A stretch of DNA of 64,000 bases, from positions 139,445 through 203,444 of the forward strand of contig JAFRZW010000004.1 in NCBI GenBank assembly GCA_017442365.1. The letters run 5' to 3'. Source of the DNA: Rikenellaceae bacterium. GTDB lineage: Bacteria; Bacteroidota; Bacteroidia; Bacteroidales; Rikenellaceae. Within the stretch, counting starts at the first letter, position 1. Each line of letters begins with the position of its first letter. A program made the position numbers and the translations under genes. The notes under the pieces are model-generated. The model ran no database searches. It worked only from the letters and a program-made list of their open reading frames with translations, and was not told the DNA's origin. Shown in pieces: positions 8,868 through 17,315 of the stretch.

Positions 8868-9809
8868 CTATCGACGAGCGAGATAGTCCTCGATATTGCG
8901 TTCGATACAACCAACCAACGTCGTTATCGACTCGGCTGCCGACCACGCATTGTGCGGCGAAAGCAACAATCGGTCGCTCTTTTCGACCTTCAACAACGGT
9001 GAATCTGCCTCGATTGGCTCATTCACAAACACATCGAGCGCCGCACCTCCGATCTTGCCTGCATCGATCGCCTCAGCCAACGCTTTCTCATCAACAATAC
9101 CACCACGTGCAACATTGATTAACAGCGCGTCAGGCTTCATTATTTCAAGCTTTGCTTTATCTATCAGATTTCGGGTTGCAGCGTTCAATGGGCAATGAAT
9201 CGACACCACGTCTGACGTCCTCAAAAGCTCGTCGAGCGACACACACTGCCACGCCTCTTCGCGCTGCACTCCCGACGTCGAAGTATACACCACCTCGCAA
9301 CCAAGCGCCTGCGCTACACGTGCCACATTTCGACCAATCGCGCCCAAGCCGATCACACCCCAACGCTTTCCACACAGACGTCGCGTCGGACGATCAAAAT
9401 TGAACATCAACCCATCTGCCGAGTAGCAGCCCGACTTGATATAATTGTCGTAATAGCCTATGTTTCTGCACAAAGCCAACGCTGCACCAATCGTGGTTTC
9501 GGTTACCGATTCGGTCGAATAACCCGCTGCATTTCGCACCTCGATACCAAGTTCGGCAGCCGCTTCAAGGTCAATGATATTGACACCCGTCGCTGCCACG
9601 CAGATCAGTCGCAGATTGGGCAGAGCCTTCATCGTTTCACGCGAGAAGGGCACCTTGTTCGTAATCACAATTTCGGCATCACCAACACGCTCAACCACCT
9701 CGTCGGCCAACGTATTGTAATAGGAACGATAATCGCCCATCGAATGCACACGCGACAGGTCGGCATTACTCAGCGAATACTCGTCAAGAAAGATAATTTT
9801 CGGCTTCAT
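8868..9809 (-). CDS. D-isomer-specific 2-hydroxyacid dehydrogenase (hydroxypyruvate/glycerate type)
   Basis: This 313 aa cytoplasmic NAD(P)-dependent oxidoreductase interconverts 2-keto acids and D-2-hydroxy acids. The Rossmann motif GLGAIGRN begins at residue 154. The catalytic triad is visible as Arg235 (NVARGG), Glu264 (VNEP) and His286 (SPHNAW). The full-length order suggests glycerate dehydrogenase/hydroxypyruvate reductase, but related phosphoglycerate or lactate-type enzymes cannot be excluded. It lies 11 bases after tcdA on the same strand and probably forms an operon with it and the TatD-like gene. Confidence 0.88.
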   Translation of the reverse strand: MKPKIIFLDEYSLSNADLSRVHSMGDYRSYYNTLADEVVERVGDAEIVITNKVPFSRETMKALPNLRLICVAATGVNIIDLEAAAELGIEVRNAAGYSTESVTETTIGAALALCRNIGYYDNYIKSGCYSADGLMFNFDRPTRRLCGKRWGVIGLGAIGRNVARVAQALGCEVVYTSTSGVQREEAWQCVSLDELLRTSDVVSIHCPLNAATRNLIDKAKLEIMKPDALLINVARGGIVDEKALAEAIDAGKIGGAALDVFVNEPIEADSPLLKVEKSDRLLLSPHNAWSAAESITTLVGCIERNIEDYLARR

Positions 9810-9820
9810 ATTTCATTCGA

Positions 9821-10543
9821 TTATTTCATTTCACCAAGCAGATCTCGCACCACAACCGAGGCACACGCACAACCGAAGACGGCAGGCATATACGATATGG
9901 TTCCCGTATTCGATTTTTTGTTGGTCTCCTCGCTGATGATCATCGCCCCCTCGCGTACCGGCTCGGCCGAAAAGACTGCATAAAAACCCGTGCGGATTCC
10001 CATTTTATGCAGACGTTTGCGCAGCATATGAGCCAGCGGGCAGTGGTGCGTACTACCGATATCGGCCACCTCAACGCGCGTAGGATCGGTCTTTGCTCCC
10101 GCGCCCATCGCACTCACGATGGGAATACTGCGATCGAGCGCACCTTTGATCAAAGCGGCTTTGGGCGACAACGTGTCGATAGCGTCGATTATATAGTCGT
10201 AGTGCGCCGCATCGAGGATTCGGTCGGTCTCCTCGTCGCGGATATATCGCTGAACCACATCGAGTTGTAAGTCGGGATTAATATCGAGCAGGCGCTCGGC
10301 CATCACATCGCTCTTGGCACGACCCACGGTCGAGTGAAGAGCAACAAGCTGACGGTTGATATTACTCTCTGACACATCGTCCGAATCGGCAATGGTCATA
10401 CGCCCGACACCCGCACGGCAGACCATCTCGGCAGCATAAGCTCCGACACCTCCCAGACCCACCACAAGCACGTGCGCACGAGAGAGCATTTCCGCCTTCT
10501 CTGCTCCAAGCAACAATTCGGTGCGTTCTTTCCAATTACTCAT
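9821..10543 (-). CDS. tcdA: tRNA threonylcarbamoyladenosine dehydratase (TcdA/CsdL, ThiF family)
   Basis: This 240 aa E1-like ATPase, starting MSNWKERTELLLG, has the nucleotide motif LVVGLGGVGAYAAEMVCRAG and the adenylation motif SNINRQLVALHSTVGRAK. In the TcdA family these enzymes activate and cyclise t6A37 of tRNAs to ct6A in an ATP-dependent reaction. The length and the GAGAKTDPTRVEVADI region fit TcdA rather than ThiF or MoeB. The ATG at 10543 was chosen because the upstream in-frame start is a TTG. Its start overlaps the end of the TatD-like gene by 8 bases, so the pair is translationally coupled. Confidence 0.87.
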   Translation of the reverse strand: MSNWKERTELLLGAEKAEMLSRAHVLVVGLGGVGAYAAEMVCRAGVGRMTIADSDDVSESNINRQLVALHSTVGRAKSDVMAERLLDINPDLQLDVVQRYIRDEETDRILDAAHYDYIIDAIDTLSPKAALIKGALDRSIPIVSAMGAGAKTDPTRVEVADIGSTHHCPLAHMLRKRLHKMGIRTGFYAVFSAEPVREGAMIISEETNKKSNTGTISYMPAVFGCACASVVVRDLLGEMK

Positions 10544-11204
10544 TATCAATCAATCGTTTATAATTTTCAAACACTAACTCGCGCAACTCCTCAACCGAGC
10601 AATTTCGCAACTCGGCAATTCGCTCGTAAATCGACGCAATCGATTCGGCACTCTCATCACGCTCGATAAGCAATGCCGACGGCGCTATCTGCCGAATCGC
10701 GTCGCACGTGCGCGACGACATCAAACTTCGGGGCGAGAACGAACAGAAATAGCCTTCGCGCACCACCCTTTCGGCTTGTTGAGGTGAGCCTACGAAGCTA
10801 TGAAAAACCGCTCGTCGAATCTTTCTCACGCGCAGTGTCTGCATCACCTCTTCAAATGCACGAACACAATGCAACACCACGGGCACCGCAAGCCTATGCG
10901 CAAGCTCTATCTGCTGCTCGAATACCGACATCTGAGCGGCACGAGCAACCTGCGACACCCAATCCAATCCACACTCGCCTATGGCAACGAATCCATCGAC
11001 ATTCACACACTGCTCGATCCGCGAAAACGCCTCCTGCAACTCCGTCTGCGACACATCTGCACGCCACGGATGCACCCCCAAAGAGAAGGGTTGCCCCTGC
11101 TGACAAGCACGCGCCACAGCCCCCGCGTCGAGAGCCTCAACGTTCAAAATTTCGAGCGCGTCGCCACTGCGCCGGTGAGTGTGAAAATCGACGTATGGAG
11201 CCAT
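10536..11204 (-). CDS. TatD-family metal-dependent hydrolase
   Basis: This 222 aa amidohydrolase-fold protein begins MAPYVDFHTHRRSG with the metal motif HTH. It also shows the family motifs GECGLDW, VVLHCVRAFEE and FHSFVGSPQQ. TatD relatives are Mg-dependent nucleases or deoxyribonucleases. The usual C-terminal ETD motif is replaced by ERDES, so activity should not be assumed. The ATG at 11204 is preferred over an upstream TTG at 11213. A -7 box at 11235-11242 precedes it. Confidence 0.82.
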   Translation of the reverse strand: MAPYVDFHTHRRSGDALEILNVEALDAGAVARACQQGQPFSLGVHPWRADVSQTELQEAFSRIEQCVNVDGFVAIGECGLDWVSQVARAAQMSVFEQQIELAHRLAVPVVLHCVRAFEEVMQTLRVRKIRRAVFHSFVGSPQQAERVVREGYFCSFSPRSLMSSRTCDAIRQIAPSALLIERDESAESIASIYERIAELRNCSVEELRELVFENYKRLIDNE

Positions 11205-11234
11205 TGCAAGCAAGATTTTCGCATTTTTTCAGCA

Positions 11235-11242
11235 CAAATTTA
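11235..11242 (-). promoter_or_regulatory. -7 box TAAATTTG for the tatD-like/tcdA/dehydrogenase unit
   Basis: The minus-strand octamer fits TAnnTTTG and lies 31 bases before the ATG at 11204. No convincing TTG was found at the -33 distance. Confidence 0.45.
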
Positions 11243-11305
11243 CAAATTTTCTGCGAAAACCATAAAAAGGTGCTGTTAGGATTTTCACAATTAAGGAATA
11301 ATTTG

Positions 11306-11313
11306 TATTTTTG
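11306..11313 (+). promoter_or_regulatory. -7 box TATTTTTG for the nqr operon
   Basis: The octamer fits TAnnTTTG and lies 92 bases before nqrA, leaving an A/T-rich leader. The -33 position reads TTTT rather than TTTG, so that element is weak. Confidence 0.5.
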
Positions 11314-11405
11314 CGCGCGAATTATATAGCGATCCCAACATAGATCACTCAAACGTAAAAATTCAACTAACAATAATTTTTCACATTAATTAACATTTAA
11401 CCAAA

Positions 11406-12767
11406 ATGTCGAAAATCATCAAAATTAAAAAGGGTCTCGACATCAATCTCCAAGGCAAGGCTGAGGCGAAGGTAACCGCACTTCCGATGGCGGCTTCGTA
11501 TGCAGTTTCTCCTCTGGATTTCGAGGGAGTTGTTCCCAAGCTTTTGGTTAAGGCAGGCGAGCAGGTTAAGGCCGGTGATGCGCTCTTCTTCTCGAAGAAC
11601 GATAGCCGCGTGCTGTTTACCTCGCCCGTCAGCGGTACCGTTACAGCCGTTAATCGCGGTGAGAAGCGTAAGGTTCTCAATGTAACCGTACAGCCCGACG
11701 CTACCCAAAGCTACAAGGAGTTCGACGTCCCCGCAATCGAGAAGGCCTCGAAGGAAGATGCGACCAAACTGCTGCTTGAAGCAGGTTTGTGGCCGCTGAT
11801 CATTCAGCGCCCTTACGGCATTATCGCCAACCCCGACGATCAGCCCAAGGCTATCTTCGTATCGGGTTTCGATTCGGCTCCTCTGGCTGCCGACTACGAC
11901 GTGGTATTGGCTAACGACAAGGCTAACCTCCAAAAGGGTTTCGACGTGCTCGCACGCCTGACCGCTGGTAAGGTTCACCTCTCGCTCAACGCCAAGGCCG
12001 AGAACAAGGTGTTCGAGGGCTTGAAGGGCGTCGAGATTCACGAGTTCGCCGGTCCCCACCCCGCTGGTAATGTTGGCGTGCAGATCCACCACATCGACCC
12101 CATCAACAAGGGCGAAGTAGTTTGGACCGTTAGCGCTCAGGGTGTAGCTATGATCGGTCGTCTGTTTGCTACGGGTAAGGTCGATATGACCAAGACCGTT
12201 GTTTTGTGCGGTTCGCAGGCTGAGGCTCCTCAGTACTTCACCCTCATCGCAGGCGCTGCTATGGATTCGATCCTCGCAGGTCGCGTGAAGGCTCAGAAGG
12301 AGGGCGACAGCGTTCGCGTAATTAGCGGTAACGTTCTGACCGGTACAAAGGTGGCAGCGGACGGCTATCTGACCTTCTACTCGAATCAGGTAACACTGAT
12401 CCCCGAAGGCGACAAGTACGAGCTGTTGGGTTGGGCAATGCCTCGCTTCAACAAGTTCTCGGTGTCGAAGGCTTACTTCTCGTGGCTCTGCCCCAAGAAG
12501 CAGTACGATCTGGATACCAACCTCAATGGTGGCGAGCGTCCGTTCGTAGTTTCGGGTCTGTACGACAAGTACCTGCCTATGGACATCTATCCCGTCTATC
12601 TGCTCAAAGCTATTCTGGCAGGCGACATCGACAAGATGGAGAATCTGGGTATCTATGAGATCGTTGAAGAGGACTTGGCTCTGTGTGAGTTCGTCGATCC
12701 TTCGAAGATCGAGATGCAGGAGATCGTCCGTCAGGGTATTAATCAGATGATTAAAGAGATGAACTAA
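11406..12767 (+). CDS. nqrA: Na+-translocating NADH:quinone reductase subunit A
   Basis: The product is 453 aa, the usual NqrA length. NqrA is the peripheral cytoplasmic subunit of the Na+-NQR complex, implicated in quinone binding. The N-terminus (IKIKKGLDINLQGKAE) and the motif FAGPHPAGNVGVQIHHIDPI are typical of the family, as is the C-terminal CEFVDPSKIEMQEIVRQGI. It starts a six-gene operon in canonical order, with nqrB one base after its stop codon. Confidence 0.97.
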   Translation: MSKIIKIKKGLDINLQGKAEAKVTALPMAASYAVSPLDFEGVVPKLLVKAGEQVKAGDALFFSKNDSRVLFTSPVSGTVTAVNRGEKRKVLNVTVQPDATQSYKEFDVPAIEKASKEDATKLLLEAGLWPLIIQRPYGIIANPDDQPKAIFVSGFDSAPLAADYDVVLANDKANLQKGFDVLARLTAGKVHLSLNAKAENKVFEGLKGVEIHEFAGPHPAGNVGVQIHHIDPINKGEVVWTVSAQGVAMIGRLFATGKVDMTKTVVLCGSQAEAPQYFTLIAGAAMDSILAGRVKAQKEGDSVRVISGNVLTGTKVAADGYLTFYSNQVTLIPEGDKYELLGWAMPRFNKFSVSKAYFSWLCPKKQYDLDTNLNGGERPFVVSGLYDKYLPMDIYPVYLLKAILAGDIDKMENLGIYEIVEEDLALCEFVDPSKIEMQEIVRQGINQMIKEMN

Positions 12768-12768
12768 G

Positions 12769-13932
12769 ATGAAGGCATTGAGAAATTTTATAGATAAGTT
12801 GAAGCCTACCTTCTCAGAGGGAGGTAAGCTCAGCGCGCTTCACTCGACCTTCGAGGGCTTCGAGACCTTCTTGTTCGTGCCTAACACCACGACTCAGAAG
12901 GGTGCTCACGTCCGCGACTGCAACGATATGAAGCGTACTATGATTATGGTAGTGCTGGCGCTGGTTCCCGCACTGCTGTTCGGTATGTACAACACCGGTT
13001 ACCAGCACTTCCTGTCGCTCGGCCAAGAGGCTGGCTTGTGGCAGTGCTTCTGGTTCGGTTTCTTGAAGGTGCTCCCGATGATCATCGTGTCGTACTTGGT
13101 CGGTCTGTCGATCGAGTTCGCATTCGCTCAGAAGCGCGGCCACGAGATCAATGAGGGTTTCCTTGTTTCGGGTCTGTTGATTCCGATGATTATGCCCGTT
13201 GATGTACCCCTGTGGATGCTGGCTCTGGGTACCGCTTTCGCCGTTATTATCGGCAAGGAGGTATTCGGTGGTACGGGTATGAACGTATTCAACCCTGCAT
13301 TGTTGGCTCGTGCATTCGTATTCTTCGCCTACACTCCGTTTATGTCGGGTGAGACCGTATGGGTAGCTGGCTTGGGTAAGGCTGAGGCAGGCGCAATCGC
13401 TGATGGTTTCAGTGGTGCAACCGCTTTGGAGCAGCTCAGCACTACGGGCGAGATGAGCTACTCGATCTGCGACGCTCTGATCGGTTTGATGCCGGGTTGC
13501 GTTGGCGAGACTTCGGTTATCGCTATCGCACTGGGTGCGCTGATTCTGCTCGTATCGGGTGTTGCTTCGTGGCGCACGATGGTATCGGTATTCGTTGGTG
13601 GTCTGGCTATGGGTCTGCTCTTCAACGCTATCGGTGCTAACGCCTATATGGAGGTTCCCGCTTACACTCACCTGCTGGTTGGTGGTTTCGCTTTCGGTGC
13701 TGTATTTATGGCTACCGACCCCGTTACCTCGGCTCAGACCAATGCGGGTAAGTATATCGTAGGCTTTATGACTGGTGCGCTGGCAGTGATGATCCGCGTG
13801 ATCAACCCCGCATATCCCGAGGGTATGATGCTTTCGATTCTGTTTATGAATGCATTGGCTCCGCTGGTGGATTACTTCGTGGTTGAGCGCAACATCGCTC
13901 GCAGAAAGAATCGTGTTAAATCGGTTAAATAA
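12769..13932 (+). CDS. nqrB: Na+-NQR subunit B (membrane, FMN-binding)
   Basis: This 387 aa polytopic inner-membrane subunit lies on the Na+/electron pathway. It has about ten hydrophobic helices. The covalent FMN site is visible as SGAT in ADGFSGATAL, with the flavinylated threonine at residue 218. Other family signatures are GGTGMNVFNPALLARAF and FMATDPVTSAQTNAGKY. It begins one base after the nqrA stop. No flavin transferase (apbE) gene is present in the window. Confidence 0.97.
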   Translation: MKALRNFIDKLKPTFSEGGKLSALHSTFEGFETFLFVPNTTTQKGAHVRDCNDMKRTMIMVVLALVPALLFGMYNTGYQHFLSLGQEAGLWQCFWFGFLKVLPMIIVSYLVGLSIEFAFAQKRGHEINEGFLVSGLLIPMIMPVDVPLWMLALGTAFAVIIGKEVFGGTGMNVFNPALLARAFVFFAYTPFMSGETVWVAGLGKAEAGAIADGFSGATALEQLSTTGEMSYSICDALIGLMPGCVGETSVIAIALGALILLVSGVASWRTMVSVFVGGLAMGLLFNAIGANAYMEVPAYTHLLVGGFAFGAVFMATDPVTSAQTNAGKYIVGFMTGALAVMIRVINPAYPEGMMLSILFMNALAPLVDYFVVERNIARRKNRVKSVK

Positions 13933-13941
13933 TGTGTGGCT

Positions 13942-14676
13942 ATGAATAAGGAAAGTAACGTATATATTATTATCTACTCGACCGTAATGGTCGTTATAGT
14001 AGCAGTACTTCTGGCCGTAGCTGCATTGTCGCTCAAAGATCGTCAGGACGCTAACATTCTCAACGAGAAGAAGTCGGCAATCCTCGCATCGTTGGGTGCA
14101 GCTGACCAGAACTACGATGAATTTATCAACGCATACGCAGTGAACGCTGAGGGCGAGAAGATCGAAGGCGACGTATTCGTTATGTTGCAGGATCTGAAAG
14201 GCTCGTTCGAGCAGGGTCAGTATCCCGTATTCGAGGCTAAGGACGGTCGCGTGGTATTGCCCATCACCGGTACCGGTCTGTGGGGTCCCATCTGGGGCTA
14301 CATCGCTCTCGAAAGCGATATGAACACCATTGCAGGTATTGTACTCGACCACTCGGGTGAGACCCCGGGTCTGGGTGCCGAGATCGCAACCCCCGCACAT
14401 CAGGCGATGTATAAGGGCAAGCAGATCTTCGAGGGCGACGAGTTCGTATCGGTAACCTTGAAGAAGGGCGGCGCATCGGAGGGTAACACCCACGAGGTAG
14501 ATGCTATCTCGGGTGGTACCAAGACCTCGGACGGCGTAAGCGCAATGTTGAAGAACAGCCTCGAAAACTACCTTCCCCTGCTGGGCGCAAAGAAGGGCGC
14601 AGCAGCTGAGGAGGTTGTAGCTGAGGTTGAGGAAACTGAGGAGTCTAACGTTCAAAATGTAGAAGAGAATGAGTAA
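13942..14676 (+). CDS. nqrC: Na+-NQR subunit C (covalent FMN)
   Basis: The product is 244 aa from the ATG at 13942; an in-frame GTG at 13936 is the alternative start. It has one N-terminal membrane helix (about 7-31) and a periplasmic FMN-binding domain with HSGETPGLGAEI. The flavinylation motif reads DAISGGTKTS, with the predicted FMN threonine at residue 193. This is SGGT where the better-known Vibrio protein has SGAT. The C-terminal tail is very acidic (EEVVAEVEETEE). It overlaps nqrD by 8 bases. Confidence 0.95.
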   Translation: MNKESNVYIIIYSTVMVVIVAVLLAVAALSLKDRQDANILNEKKSAILASLGAADQNYDEFINAYAVNAEGEKIEGDVFVMLQDLKGSFEQGQYPVFEAKDGRVVLPITGTGLWGPIWGYIALESDMNTIAGIVLDHSGETPGLGAEIATPAHQAMYKGKQIFEGDEFVSVTLKKGGASEGNTHEVDAISGGTKTSDGVSAMLKNSLENYLPLLGAKKGAAAEEVVAEVEETEESNVQNVEENE

Positions 14677-15325
14677 CACTGAAAAAGAGCCTCTGTTTTC
14701 GGCTAAAAATATGAAGTATCTGACCGGTCCGTTCTCGGCTAACAACCCGGTCATTGTTCAGATTCTGGGTATCTGCTCGGCTCTGGCTGTAACCGTACAG
14801 GTCAAACCCGCGTTGGTTATGTCGCTGTCGGTAATGGTCGTTACGGCATTCTCGAATCTTGTTATGTCGCTGCTGCGTAAGGGTATTCCCTCGCGTATCC
14901 GTATCATCGTGCAGCTGGTTGTAATCGCTGCATTGGTAATCTTGGTGGACCAGGTATTGAAGGCATTTGTTTACGACGTGTCGAAGCAGCTGTCGGTTTA
15001 CGTAGGTCTGATTATCACCAACTGTATCATTATGGGTCGTGTCGAGGCCTTCGCATTGGGTAACAAGCCTTGGGCTTCGTTCCTCGATGGTATCGGCAAC
15101 GGTCTGGGTTATGGTGTGATCTTGGTAACTGTTGCATTCTTCCGCGAACTGTTCGGTTCGGGTTCGATCTTCGGTTATCAGATTATTCCCGATAGCTGGT
15201 ATGTTGCAAATGGTGGTTTCTATGCCAACAACGGTCTGATGCTCTTCCCGCCTATGGCTCTGATCCTAGTGGGTTGTATCATCTGGGCTCACCGCTCTTA
15301 CAATAAGGACTTACAGGAAAAATAA
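14669..15325 (+). CDS. nqrD: Na+-NQR subunit D
   Basis: This 218 aa integral membrane subunit has about six helices and is related to RnfE/NqrD. Recognisable segments are NNPVIVQILGICSALAVT near the start and NCIIMGRVEAFALGNKPW in the middle, where a conserved cysteine contributes to the intramembrane iron centre shared with NqrE. Its ATG lies within the end of nqrC (8-base overlap). Confidence 0.96.
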   Translation: MSNTEKEPLFSAKNMKYLTGPFSANNPVIVQILGICSALAVTVQVKPALVMSLSVMVVTAFSNLVMSLLRKGIPSRIRIIVQLVVIAALVILVDQVLKAFVYDVSKQLSVYVGLIITNCIIMGRVEAFALGNKPWASFLDGIGNGLGYGVILVTVAFFRELFGSGSIFGYQIIPDSWYVANGGFYANNGLMLFPPMALILVGCIIWAHRSYNKDLQEK

Positions 15326-15338
15326 GAGGAGGTAGATT

Positions 15339-15947
15339 ATGGAATCATTGAATATTTTCATTAAGTCGATCTTTATCGACAATATGGTCTTCGCATTCTT
15401 CTTCGGTATGTGTTCGTACATCGCCGTTTCGAAGAGCGTTAAGACTGCACTCGGTCTGGGTGCTGCTGTTACCTTCGTGATGGTAATGACCGTGCCCCTG
15501 AACTACCTCTTGAATGAGTACGTACTGAAAGCTGACGCGCTGGTTGAGGGTGTCGATCTGAGTTTCTTGACCTTCATCATCTTTATTGCTGTAATTGCAT
15601 CGTTCGTGCAGTTGGTGGAGATGATCGTCGAGAAGTTCTCGCCCACACTCTACAATCAGTTGGGTATCTTCCTGCCGCTGATCGCTGTGAACTGCGCAAT
15701 CCTTGGTGGTTCGCTGTTTATGCAACAGAAGGTTGCTTCTGCCGAGATCACCTCGTGCTGGCAGTCGATCGTTTACGGTTTGGGTTCGGGTCTCGGTTGG
15801 TGGTTGGCAATCGTTATGATGGCCGCTATCCGCGAGAAGACTACCTACTCGAACATACCCAAGGCTCTGAAAGGTCCCGGTATCGCATTCATCATTACCG
15901 GTCTGATGGGTATCGCATTTATGATATTCTCGGGTATTCAGTTCTAA
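15339..15947 (+). CDS. nqrE: Na+-NQR subunit E
   Basis: This 202 aa integral membrane subunit is homologous to NqrD/RnfA. Segments [20 protein letters not shown] and [16 protein letters not shown] each carry one of the conserved membrane cysteines. Unusually for this window, the leader contains a purine-rich AGAGGAGG stretch upstream of the ATG that could act as a Shine-Dalgarno site. It starts 13 bases after nqrD. Confidence 0.96.
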   Translation: MESLNIFIKSIFIDNMVFAFFFGMCSYIAVSKSVKTALGLGAAVTFVMVMTVPLNYLLNEYVLKADALVEGVDLSFLTFIIFIAVIASFVQLVEMIVEKFSPTLYNQLGIFLPLIAVNCAILGGSLFMQQKVASAEITSCWQSIVYGLGSGLGWWLAIVMMAAIREKTTYSNIPKALKGPGIAFIITGLMGIAFMIFSGIQF

Positions 15948-15971
15948 CCTATTAAAGAGAGAAGTAACAAG

Positions 15972-17234
15972 ATGACTACAACAATTATAGTTGCAATCGT
16001 TGCCTTTCTGGTAGTAACGCTGCTGCTCGTAGCTTTGCTGCTCGTGGCCAAGGCAAAATTGACATCGTCAGGCGATGTTACGATTGATATCAACGATGGC
16101 GAGAAGGTGCTGACCACTGCAAGTGGCTCGACCCTGCTGGCAACGCTCGCCAACAACAACATCTTCCTGCCGTCGGCTTGCGGTGGTGGTGGTTCGTGCG
16201 GTATGTGTAAGTGTCAGGTTATCGAGGGTGGCGGCGACATTCTGCCTACCGAGACCGGCTTTATCACCCGCAAGATGCAGAAAGACCACTGGCGTCTGGG
16301 CTGCCAGGTGAAGGTGAAGAACGATCTGAAAATCAAGGTGCCCGAATCGGTACTCGGCGTGAAGAAGTGGGAGTGCGAGGTTGTTTCGAACCGCAATATC
16401 TCGACCTTCATCAAGGAGTTCGTAGTAAAGCTGCCTGAGGGCGAGAACTTGAAGTTCCGCAGCGGTGGTTACATTCAGATCGACATTCCGAAGTATGACG
16501 AGATTAAGTTCTCGGATATGGTGATCGATGAGCAGTTCCGTGGCGATTGGGATAAGTTCAATATGTGGGATCTGGTAACCAAGAACCCCGAACCGACCTT
16601 CCGCGCATACTCGATGGCTAACCACCCTGCTGAGGGTAACATCATTATGTTGAACATTCGTATCGCAACACCTCCCTTCGATCGCGTTAATGGCGGCTTT
16701 ATGAAGGTTAATCCGGGTATCTGCTCGTCGTATGTGTTCTCGCGCAAGGCTGGCGATAAGGTAACCATTTCGGGTCCTTATGGCGAGTTCTTCCTGCCCG
16801 ACAACCTGCCCGATACTCAGGAGTTGATCTTTATCGGTGGTGGTGCCGGTATGGCTCCTATGCGTAGCCACATTATGCACCTGTTCAAGACCGAGAAGAC
16901 CAAGCGTCCCGTATCGTTCTGGTATGGTGCCCGTGCATTGAAGGAGGCTCCCTATCTCGACGACTTCCACGGTATCGAGAAGGATTTCCCCAACTTCAAG
17001 TTCAACTTGGCTTTGGACCGTCCCGATCCCGAAGCTGATGCAGCAGGCGAGAAGTACACCGCAGGTTTCGTTCACAACGTGCTGTTCGAGAACTACTTGA
17101 AGAACCACGAGGAGCCCGAAAGCTGTATCTATCTGATGTGCGGTCCCCCGATGATGGTTGCATCGGTAGAGAAGATGCTCGATAGCCTCGGTGTTCCCAA
17201 GGAGAATATCCTCTACGATAACTTCGGTGCTTAG
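15972..17234 (+). CDS. nqrF: Na+-NQR subunit F (NADH dehydrogenase, 2Fe-2S/FAD)
   Basis: This 420 aa electron-entry subunit oxidises NADH. It has an N-terminal membrane anchor (about 4-27), a ferredoxin domain with cysteines at 70, 76, 79 and 111 (SACGGGGSCGMCKC plus LGC), a flavin-binding RAYSMANHP motif, and an NADH-binding domain with FIGGGAGMAPMRSH and YLMCGPPMM. All redox ligands are intact. It closes the operon and is followed by a terminator at 17259-17293. Confidence 0.98.
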   Translation: MTTTIIVAIVAFLVVTLLLVALLLVAKAKLTSSGDVTIDINDGEKVLTTASGSTLLATLANNNIFLPSACGGGGSCGMCKCQVIEGGGDILPTETGFITRKMQKDHWRLGCQVKVKNDLKIKVPESVLGVKKWECEVVSNRNISTFIKEFVVKLPEGENLKFRSGGYIQIDIPKYDEIKFSDMVIDEQFRGDWDKFNMWDLVTKNPEPTFRAYSMANHPAEGNIIMLNIRIATPPFDRVNGGFMKVNPGICSSYVFSRKAGDKVTISGPYGEFFLPDNLPDTQELIFIGGGAGMAPMRSHIMHLFKTEKTKRPVSFWYGARALKEAPYLDDFHGIEKDFPNFKFNLALDRPDPEADAAGEKYTAGFVHNVLFENYLKNHEEPESCIYLMCGPPMMVASVEKMLDSLGVPKENILYDNFGA

Positions 17235-17258
17235 TACCAATAAGTTATACAACTTAGC

Positions 17259-17293
17259 AAAAACCCGTTCTTCTGTTCGAAGAGCGGGTTTTT
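17259..17293. terminator. Hairpin terminator after nqrF
   Basis: Two 15-base arms (17259-17273 and 17279-17293), starting AAAAACCCG and ending CGGGTTTTT, pair around a 5-base loop with one wobble. The flanking A and T runs make it usable from both strands, between nqrF and the convergent addB-like gene. Confidence 0.85.
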
Positions 17294-17315
17294 CATTTGA
17301 TGGTTGCGATTGAAA

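Noticed and set aside
12814..14754. A 646-codon open frame on the minus strand opposite nqrB and nqrC
   Set aside because: The sense strand carries the canonical nqr genes in order; the antisense product is low in hydrophobic core patterns and has no start signals.
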